A DNA stretch of 7,807 nucleotides from Limnohabitans sp. (GTDB lineage: Bacteria > Pseudomonadota > Gammaproteobacteria > Burkholderiales > Burkholderiaceae_C). The position numbers and the translations under genes were made by a program. Location of the stretch: assembly GCA_023260735.1 (NCBI GenBank), contig JALQUL010000189.1, forward strand, positions 1 to 7,807, written 5' to 3'. The notes under the pieces were generated by a model, which did no database searches, had not been told where the DNA came from, and saw only the letters and a program-made list of their open reading frames with translations. Below are positions 1-5,280 of this stretch, piece after piece; the first letter of the stretch is position 1; each line of letters opens with the position of its first letter.

Positions 1-620
1 ACACATTGCTGTATATTTAATTCAGAATTATCAAGGGCTTGGGCGTCTAGTGCAGGTTTTAAAGGAGCTGCACTTCGACTAGTGTCTCGGGCGTCTCGCT
101 CTTTAAGGTCATTTTCAAGCTGTTCAAGTATAGCGTAAACACCCCTTGCAATCAACTGTTTGTGGCGTCTTAATGCCCGAGTTTCGGCACTTGCGGTTAA
201 AAAAACCTTTAGCGCAGCATCAGGGAAAATCACTGTGCCCATATCTCTACCATCGGCTACTAAGCCGGGTAGCTTTCTAAAGTTGAGTTGTACTTGTGTA
301 AGTGCCGTTCTAACAGAGGCTAAAGACGACACTTTAGAGGCATTAATCCCTGCTTGTTCAGAACGAATTAACTCGCTCACATCTTGTCCATTTAACAAAA
401 CACGATCTTTGTCAAAATCAAGTTTTAAATCTCGCGCAATCAAAGCAATAGCGGCTTCATTTTCAGGAGTTAACTCTAGCCCAGCTTGAACTGCTGCATA
501 AGCCAAAACGCGATAAATAGAGCCTGAGTCCAAATAGTGGTAGCCCAGTTTTTCAGCTACAGCGCTGGCCAAAGTGCCTTTACCAGATGAACTAGGTCCA
601 TCTATACAAATCACTGGAAT
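1..620 (-). other. cmk: Cytidylate kinase (Cmk) domain of the AroA-Cmk fusion, partial
   Basis: This marks the part of the fused frame that is normally a separate cmk gene. It phosphorylates CMP and dCMP with ATP in the cytoplasm, feeding nucleotide pools. The match to E. coli Cmk is collinear from the first beta strand (NIPVICIDGP) to LDNSELNIQQ near the window edge, including the P-loop, the LDSGSIYR segment, the DGRDMGTV segment and the arginine-rich RDARDTSR lid. There is no ATG between the AroA domain and the P-loop. The only possible separate starts nearby are TTG at residue 439 and GTG at residues 442 and 452, and none has a recognisable ribosome binding site. A separate Cmk product from one of these cannot be fully excluded. 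Confidence 0.85.
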
Positions 621-1967
621 ATTAGAAGCTTGGGTTTGAGCCACTGAAAACAAATTTTCAAAATAATCGGGAAAAGTTTTGGCTACACATTTTGGGTCTT
701 CAATACGAATAGTTTTCGCGGCGGGATTAAAACTAGCTAAAGAAAAACACATGGCCATTCGGTGGTCATCGTAGGTGTGAATGCTGGCAGCTTTCCAGTC
801 CTGAGTAGCTGGGGCTGTTACCTCAATAAAATCGTGACCCTCAGTAACTATAGCGCCTAATTTGCGTAACTCGCTTGCCATTGCCGCAATACGGTCGGTT
901 TCCTTCACTCGCCAACTAGCAATATTATTGAGCCTAGTGCTACCTTCTGCGTATAAAGCCATAATTGCCAAGGTCATGGCCGCATCTGGAATGTGATTGC
1001 AGTCAAGGGTAATCGCTTTTAAAGGCCAACTACCTCGACAAACTTCTAAGTGATTAGGATGGGCCGTCACACTAGCACCCATTAAGCGTGCTGCCTCTAC
1101 AAAAGCTATATCGCCTTGAATAGACTCACTACCCACGCCCTCAATTTTAATAGACTGATTATTAGCTTCACTGGCAATTGCACCTAGGGCAATAAAATAA
1201 CTAGCAGATGAGGCATCGGCTTCTACATAGACTTGGCCAGGTGATTGATATTGGCTGCCTGCAGGAATAGTAAATTGGCGCCAAGTATTGCCGTCAGTTG
1301 GTCTTTGTACATGAATGCCAAAACGGGCTAATAATTTAAGGGTGATTTCAATATAAGGTTTAGAGATTAATTCACCCACTACTTCAATCACAATATCTTG
1401 TGTAGCGACCAAGGGTAGTGCCAACAACAAAGCCGTTAAAAACTGACTAGAAACATCACCTCGTACTTGAATCGCTTGTTTAATTTCGATCGTGGCTGGA
1501 CTAATTTGAAGCGGAGGGTAGGACTCTTGGCCCAAGCATTGAATTTGGCAACCAATTTGACGTAGAGCATCGACTAAATCGCCAATTGGTCGCTCATACA
1601 TTCGGGGGACACCAGTTAAAGTAAAGTGGCCGCCAAGCAAGGATAGCGCCGCTGTTAATGGGCGCATTGCGGTTCCTGCATTACCCAAGAAAATTTCTAG
1701 TGCTGCACTATTGGGCTGGAGTTTTCCGCCTAATCCTTTAATGCTAACGGTATTACCTACTTTGTGGGGTTGACAACCTAATTGCTCCAAGGCTTTAAGC
1801 ATAACTTGCGTATCGTCCGAATCAAGCAAATCATGTACGGTAGTAGTGCCTCGACTTAAAGCGGCTAATAATAAAACCCGGTTAGAAATACTTTTTGAGC
1901 CTGGTAACACCACGGTGCCATTTGCACTTTGAAGCCAAGGAAGGTCTAAAAATTGAGTTTGAAACAT
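1..1967 (-). CDS. aroA-cmk: Bifunctional 3-phosphoshikimate 1-carboxyvinyltransferase (EPSP synthase) / cytidylate kinase, C-terminus cut by window edge
   Basis: I translated this frame by hand from ATG 1967 to the window edge and found 655 codons with no stop. Residues 1 to about 443 are class I EPSP synthase, which joins shikimate-3-phosphate and PEP in the shikimate pathway. Visible motifs are LPGSKSISNR (21-30, active-site Lys25), LGNAGTAMRP (94-103), SSQFLTALL, NHIPDAAM (Asp328) and RVKETDR (Glu356), matching E. coli Asp313 and Glu341. The glyphosate-contact Gly and Pro of NAGTAMRP are the ordinary sensitive type. From about residue 450 the chain becomes cytidylate kinase: P-loop GPSSSGKGT (457-465), LDSGSIYR, DGRDMGTV (572-579) and RDARDTSR (624-631). 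About 17 codons should lie beyond position 1. An in-frame TAG at 1980-1982 fixes ATG 1967 as the first usable ATG. No Shine-Dalgarno sequence is evident. By analogy, rpsA would be expected next downstream. The domain calls are near certain; the fusion is read directly but could be a sequence error at the junction. Confidence 0.93.
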   Translation of the reverse strand, partial: MFQTQFLDLPWLQSANGTVVLPGSKSISNRVLLLAALSRGTTTVHDLLDSDDTQVMLKALEQLGCQPHKVGNTVSIKGLGGKLQPNSAALEIFLGNAGTAMRPLTAALSLLGGHFTLTGVPRMYERPIGDLVDALRQIGCQIQCLGQESYPPLQISPATIEIKQAIQVRGDVSSQFLTALLLALPLVATQDIVIEVVGELISKPYIEITLKLLARFGIHVQRPTDGNTWRQFTIPAGSQYQSPGQVYVEADASSASYFIALGAIASEANNQSIKIEGVGSESIQGDIAFVEAARLMGASVTAHPNHLEVCRGSWPLKAITLDCNHIPDAAMTLAIMALYAEGSTRLNNIASWRVKETDRIAAMASELRKLGAIVTEGHDFIEVTAPATQDWKAASIHTYDDHRMAMCFSLASFNPAAKTIRIEDPKCVAKTFPDYFENLFSVAQTQASNIPVICIDGPSSSGKGTLASAVAEKLGYHYLDSGSIYRVLAYAAVQAGLELTPENEAAIALIARDLKLDFDKDRVLLNGQDVSELIRSEQAGINASKVSSLASVRTALTQVQLNFRKLPGLVADGRDMGTVIFPDAALKVFLTASAETRALRRHKQLIARGVYAILEQLENDLKERDARDTSRSAAPLKPALDAQALDNSELNIQQC

Positions 1968-2077
1968 TTTAAAGTGCGACTAAAGTAAGTGGGATGATGA
2001 AGAGGGGGTTGGCAATGCCTACCATTAGGCCCCAACTATTTCATACAAAAGAAGATAAAAACTAAAACTAAAAAAAT
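1968..2077 (-). other. tyrA-aroA intergenic region: U-rich tract then structured leader
   Basis: This is the longest non-coding gap in the window. Read in the transcribed direction, it begins with a U-rich stretch directly after the tyrA stop (two copies of TTTTAG-like sequence at about 2060-2077), then a compound hairpin (2008-2036), then a pyrimidine-rich stretch, then the aroA start. I looked for a sigma-70 promoter. The best -10-like element, TATGAA, follows TG near 2045 but has no convincing -35 partner. The U-tract has no stable stem before it, so I do not call it an intrinsic terminator. The gap could be a plain operon spacer. Confidence 0.5.
2008..2036 (-). promoter_or_regulatory. Compound hairpin in the leader of aroA-cmk
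   Basis: The outer stem pairs 2008-2012 with 2032-2036 (GTTGG/CCAAC, five pairs). The inner stem pairs 2017-2021 with 2026-2030 (GCCTA/TAGGC, five pairs) and closes a four-base loop. An asymmetric internal loop of four bases against one separates the stems. The pairing is exact as read. On the minus-strand transcript it lies about 40 bases before the aroA ATG and is followed by CCCCCTCTTC rather than a run of U, so it does not look like an intrinsic terminator. A role in mRNA stability, processing or translation of aroA-cmk is inference only; chance pairing is possible. Confidence 0.35.
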
Positions 2078-3022
2078 CTAGTGTGAGCGATTGAGTTGCC
2101 ATTTACCCCTAGCATTGCTAGCTTGGCTAATGGCTTGACTTAATTGTGTGCCATCTGCCTTAGCCACCATTTGTTTGAGTTTTTCAAGCTCAATACTAAA
2201 GGCATCAAGCGATTGAAGTACTTGTTTTTGATTGGCAATTAGAATGTCACGCCACATAGTAGGATCAGAGCCAGCGATTCTAGAAAAATCTCTAAAACCA
2301 GTACCTGCGAGGGCAAAGTTTTTCTCGGTTTTAGGCGCATTTAAGATGCTGTTGATATAGGCAAAGGCTAATAAATGGGGAAGGTGGCTGACGGTGGCAT
2401 AAATTTCATCATGTTCTTGTGCTTGCATAAAAACAATTTGACTGCCTAAAGTTTGCCAAAGCGACTGAGCTTTTAGTACGATAGATTCTGGAGTGCTGCT
2501 ATGGGGGCACAGAATGACTTTGCAGTTTTCGTATAAATCAACACAAGAGTGTTCTATACCTGCTCGTTCTCGACCTGCTATAGGATGGCAGGGTAGAAAC
2601 TGACTGTATGAATCGCCCAAGGCCAACTCGGCTGCTTCACACACATCTAGCTTGGTAGAGCCCACATCCATAATAAAGGCGTGCTTTTGCAAGCCCGGCA
2701 AAATAGCTTCGAGTGTTTTTTGGGTTGCTGCCACCGGTACAGCTAATAAAATAAGATCACACTGCTTGGCCAATTCCAAAAGGGAATTCGCTGCGCTGTC
2801 AATGGCACCTAATTGCAGGGCTTTATTGACGCTTGTAATGGATTGACTAAAACCTACCACATGCGAGGCAATATTGGCTTTTTTAATCGCAAGAGCAAAA
2901 GAGCCTCCCATCAGGCCACAGCCCACAATGCCCACTTTTTGAAAATGAACAGCTGTTGTTGAGCTATGAGTGGCACTATTAGGTGAGCCTGACAAAGAGG
3001 GTGAGCTAAGATAAGAAGTCAT
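2078..3022 (-). CDS. tyrA: Prephenate dehydrogenase
   Basis: This 314-residue protein oxidises and decarboxylates prephenate with NAD(P)+ to 4-hydroxyphenylpyruvate, the tyrosine precursor, in the cytoplasm. The dinucleotide-binding motif GCGLMGGS is at 34-41, followed by DVGSTK (119-124), the catalytic-His segment HPIAGRERAG (His146), SHLPHLLA (212-219) and GFRDFSRIAGSDPTMW (242-257), the family substrate-binding signature. It is a monofunctional dehydrogenase: there is no chorismate mutase domain, no C-terminal ACT domain, and no fusion to AroA as seen in Pseudomonas. The first 27 residues are a Ser/Thr-rich tail upstream of the Rossmann fold. ATG 3022 is the only plausible start, because an in-frame TGA lies at 3038-3040, inside the end of pheA, with no other ATG, GTG or TTG before the fold. 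The gap after pheA is 11 bases with no clear Shine-Dalgarno, which suggests translational coupling. Cofactor preference (NAD or NADP) cannot be read securely. Confidence 0.95.
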   Translation of the reverse strand: MTSYLSSPSLSGSPNSATHSSTTAVHFQKVGIVGCGLMGGSFALAIKKANIASHVVGFSQSITSVNKALQLGAIDSAANSLLELAKQCDLILLAVPVAATQKTLEAILPGLQKHAFIMDVGSTKLDVCEAAELALGDSYSQFLPCHPIAGRERAGIEHSCVDLYENCKVILCPHSSTPESIVLKAQSLWQTLGSQIVFMQAQEHDEIYATVSHLPHLLAFAYINSILNAPKTEKNFALAGTGFRDFSRIAGSDPTMWRDILIANQKQVLQSLDAFSIELEKLKQMVAKADGTQLSQAISQASNARGKWQLNRSH

Positions 3023-3033
3023 GAGAATAGGAT

Positions 3034-4116
3034 TTAGTCACCTTTGGCATAACTGCCTAAAATTTTAAAAAATGCACAGATTTTTTTCAAATCATCTAGG
3101 GCAGCTGCAATGGCTTTATCGGTGATATGACCATCAAGATCAATAAAGAAATAATATTCCCATTGACCTGATCGGGCAGGGCGAGATTCAAATCGAGACA
3201 TGGAAACGCCATGGGTTTTGAGTGGTGCTAATAACTCGTAAACTGCACCAGGTTTATTAGGTACAGAGACCACCAAACTTACACAATCTTTGCCAGTAGC
3301 CACTGGTGTGGGCATAGTGCTGGGCAAACATAAAACAGCAAAACGAGTGCGGTTAAAAGCATCGTCTTGTATGGCTCTAGCAATCGAGTACAAACCAAAC
3401 TCAGTGCCGGCTCTGTCACTGGCAATCGCAACCCAAGCTGCATTTTCACGGGCCAACTTAGCTCCTTCTGCATTACTAGCCACTGCGCGTCTTTCGGCAT
3501 GAGGTAAGTGAGCAGTTAACCAATCTTGACATTGTGCCAAGGCTTGAGGATGCGCCATGACTACTTCAATATTGTCGAGGGAGTTTTCTAGGCGTAGTAA
3601 ATTATGGCGAATTAATAAGCTTGTTTCGCCCACAATATGAAGCGGTGCGGTTAGCAACAAATCAAGCGTGCGGGTGACTACACCTTCGGTATTATTTTCG
3701 ACTGGAACTACTGCGTAATCGGCACGACCTGCAGTGGTAGCTTGAAAAATATCATCGAAAGTGGCGCACGGAATATGTTCTATGCTTGTGCCAAAAAATT
3801 GTAAGGCAGCTAGTTCACTAAAGGTGCCTTTAGGGCCGAGGTAAGCCACCCTATGGCGTGACTCCAAAGAGCGACAAGCAGACATGACTTCACGCCAAAT
3901 ATGTGCAATGCTTTCAGATTTGAGGGGGCCTTTATTAGCTTGTTGCAAACCACCGATGACCTGGGCTTCACGGTCTGGTCTAAAAACTACAGAGCCTTCA
4001 GCTCGTTTGATTTCACCTACATCACCCGCAAGGGTTGCTCTTGCATTTAATAATTCGAGTAATTGACGATCAAGTGCATCAATTTTTGTACGCAGCTCAA
4101 GCAAGCTATCAGCCAT
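3034..4116 (-). CDS. pheA: Bifunctional chorismate mutase / prephenate dehydratase (P-protein)
   Basis: This 360-residue enzyme converts chorismate to prephenate and then to phenylpyruvate, the phenylalanine precursor. Residues 1 to about 87 form an AroQ-type helical chorismate mutase, with Arg9, Arg26, Lys37 and the RPDRE segment (46-50) at the expected active-site places. Residues 89 to about 265 are the dehydratase: YLGPKGTFSE (92-101), VPVENNTEG (137-145), and the catalytic TRF motif (257-259). Residues about 278-355 are a regulatory ACT domain carrying ESRP (310-313), the usual phenylalanine-binding signature. The companion GAL motif reads GAV (290-292), a conservative change. Feedback inhibition by phenylalanine is therefore likely. 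ATG 4116 has a good ribosome site (GAGGA, seven bases upstream). No Phe-rich leader peptide or attenuator is visible in the 52-base gap from serC. Confidence 0.96.
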   Translation of the reverse strand: MADSLLELRTKIDALDRQLLELLNARATLAGDVGEIKRAEGSVVFRPDREAQVIGGLQQANKGPLKSESIAHIWREVMSACRSLESRHRVAYLGPKGTFSELAALQFFGTSIEHIPCATFDDIFQATTAGRADYAVVPVENNTEGVVTRTLDLLLTAPLHIVGETSLLIRHNLLRLENSLDNIEVVMAHPQALAQCQDWLTAHLPHAERRAVASNAEGAKLARENAAWVAIASDRAGTEFGLYSIARAIQDDAFNRTRFAVLCLPSTMPTPVATGKDCVSLVVSVPNKPGAVYELLAPLKTHGVSMSRFESRPARSGQWEYYFFIDLDGHITDKAIAAALDDLKKICAFFKILGSYAKGD

Positions 4117-4123
4117 GGAAAAT

Positions 4124-4128
4124 TCCTC
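4124..4128 (-). promoter_or_regulatory. Ribosome binding site of pheA
   Basis: The minus strand reads GAGGA seven bases before ATG 4116. It is the clearest Shine-Dalgarno sequence in the window and supports this start for pheA. By contrast serC has only a distant GAGG (5286-5289, 13 bases before its ATG, inside the end of gyrA), and tyrA and aroA-cmk show none. Confidence 0.7.
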
Positions 4129-4168
4129 AATAAAAGGCTTTGTGAAAAAACAAGAATGCCCGCAATCC

Positions 4169-5272
4169 TTAGCTTCTAGCTTCGAAATGACGCATGAATT
4201 CGACTAGGGCCTGTACACCCTCCAGTGGCATAGCATTGTAAATGCTAGCACGTAATCCACCCACAGAAGAGTGTCCTTTTAATTGCAATAAACCAGCAGA
4301 CTTTGCTAAATAGACGAACTCATTACAACGCTCTTGGCCACCTGCACGTTCATGAATAAAAAACGGTACATTCATTCGAGAGCGCCAAGCCACATCAATT
4401 GGATTGTAAAAAATCTCAGATTGATCGATGAAGTTGTAAAGTAGTTGTGATTTGGCAATCGCAGCTTGTTCAAGGGCCGCTACACCACCTTGCCTTTTCA
4501 TCCATTCAAACACTTTTCCCGCCATATAAATGCTATAGGTGGGTGGTGTGTTGAACATAGAGTTGGCTTTTGCGACAGTAGAGTAATTAAAGGCACTAGG
4601 GCAAGTTGCTAAAGTACGACCTAATAAATCTTCGCGAATAATAACGACAGTAAGACCTGCAGGGCCAATATTTTTTTGTGCACCTGCAAAAGCGCAGCCC
4701 ACTAAATTCCAATTAATAGAACGAGAGCCAATATGTGAGGAGCAATCAATCACAAGTGGCGACTCATGACCTAAAGCCAATAAATCGGGTAACTCTTGAA
4801 ACTCCACGCCATCAATTGTTTCGTTACTACAAATATGAGTGTAGGCTGCTGTGTCAGATAAATGCCAAGTACTAGGGTTAGCCCATTCGAGATCATCTGG
4901 GTTACGTTGAGCAGACAAGACTGGCCTACAGTATTTAGCTGCTTCTTGGTAGGACTTTTGGCTCCAAGAACCAGTAACCACAAAATTAGCGGAGTCGCCG
5001 CAAGATAAATTAAGTGGAACGATGGCATTTTGGGCAATGCCACCGCCTTGCATCCATAAAATTTTGAAATGCTCTGGTACTTGCAAAAGTTCACGTAAAT
5101 CTTGTAAGGCTTGTTCATTAATGGTGGTGAACTCACGCCCTCTGTGGCTCATTTCCATAACGCCCATGCCACTACCTTGCCAGTCCAGCATTTCTTGGGC
5201 CGCTTCAGAAAGCACCTCTACAGGCATAGTAGCGGGCCCTGCAGAAAAATTATAGGGTCTTGGTTGTGACAT
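4169..5272 (-). CDS. serC: Phosphoserine aminotransferase
   Basis: This 367-residue class V PLP aminotransferase converts 3-phosphohydroxypyruvate and glutamate to phosphoserine. The E. coli enzyme also serves the pyridoxine pathway by acting on a four-carbon phosphorylated analogue. Seen in the sequence: the N-terminal YNFSAGPATMP, SHRGREF (42-48, substrate Arg44), NETIDG (150-155), GAQKNIGPAGL (197-207) with the Schiff-base lysine at Lys200, NTPPT (241-245), and the C-terminal KGHSSVGGLRASIYNAMP block with His334 and Arg341 for substrate binding. Length is close to E. coli SerC (about 362). The glycine-rich PLP-phosphate loop reads GGGIAQ where E. coli has GGGRGQ, a position that varies across the family. 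The start follows the gyrA stop by only 8 bases, and pheA follows after 52. The serC-pheA pairing is common in proteobacteria. Confidence 0.96.
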   Translation of the reverse strand: MSQPRPYNFSAGPATMPVEVLSEAAQEMLDWQGSGMGVMEMSHRGREFTTINEQALQDLRELLQVPEHFKILWMQGGGIAQNAIVPLNLSCGDSANFVVTGSWSQKSYQEAAKYCRPVLSAQRNPDDLEWANPSTWHLSDTAAYTHICSNETIDGVEFQELPDLLALGHESPLVIDCSSHIGSRSINWNLVGCAFAGAQKNIGPAGLTVVIIREDLLGRTLATCPSAFNYSTVAKANSMFNTPPTYSIYMAGKVFEWMKRQGGVAALEQAAIAKSQLLYNFIDQSEIFYNPIDVAWRSRMNVPFFIHERAGGQERCNEFVYLAKSAGLLQLKGHSSVGGLRASIYNAMPLEGVQALVEFMRHFEARS

Positions 5273-5280
5273 AGGACGAC

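Noticed and set aside
160..489. Plus-strand open frame of 109 codons
   Set aside because: It lies wholly antisense to the conserved Cmk domain and has no recognisable protein features, so it is a shadow frame.
2071..2077. U-run on the minus strand right after the tyrA stop as an intrinsic terminator
   Set aside because: No stable G+C-rich stem precedes it; only a four-pair ACTA/TAGT match that includes the run itself is visible.
2109..2121. Perfect small hairpin CTAGC-ATT-GCTAG
   Set aside because: It lies inside the tyrA coding region near its C-terminus, is only five pairs long, and has no adjoining U-run, so chance is the simplest explanation.
4117..4168. Possible pheA attenuator or leader peptide
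   Set aside because: The 52-base gap has no Phe-rich small frame and no paired alternative stems; only a weak four-pair TTGT/ACAA stem is present.
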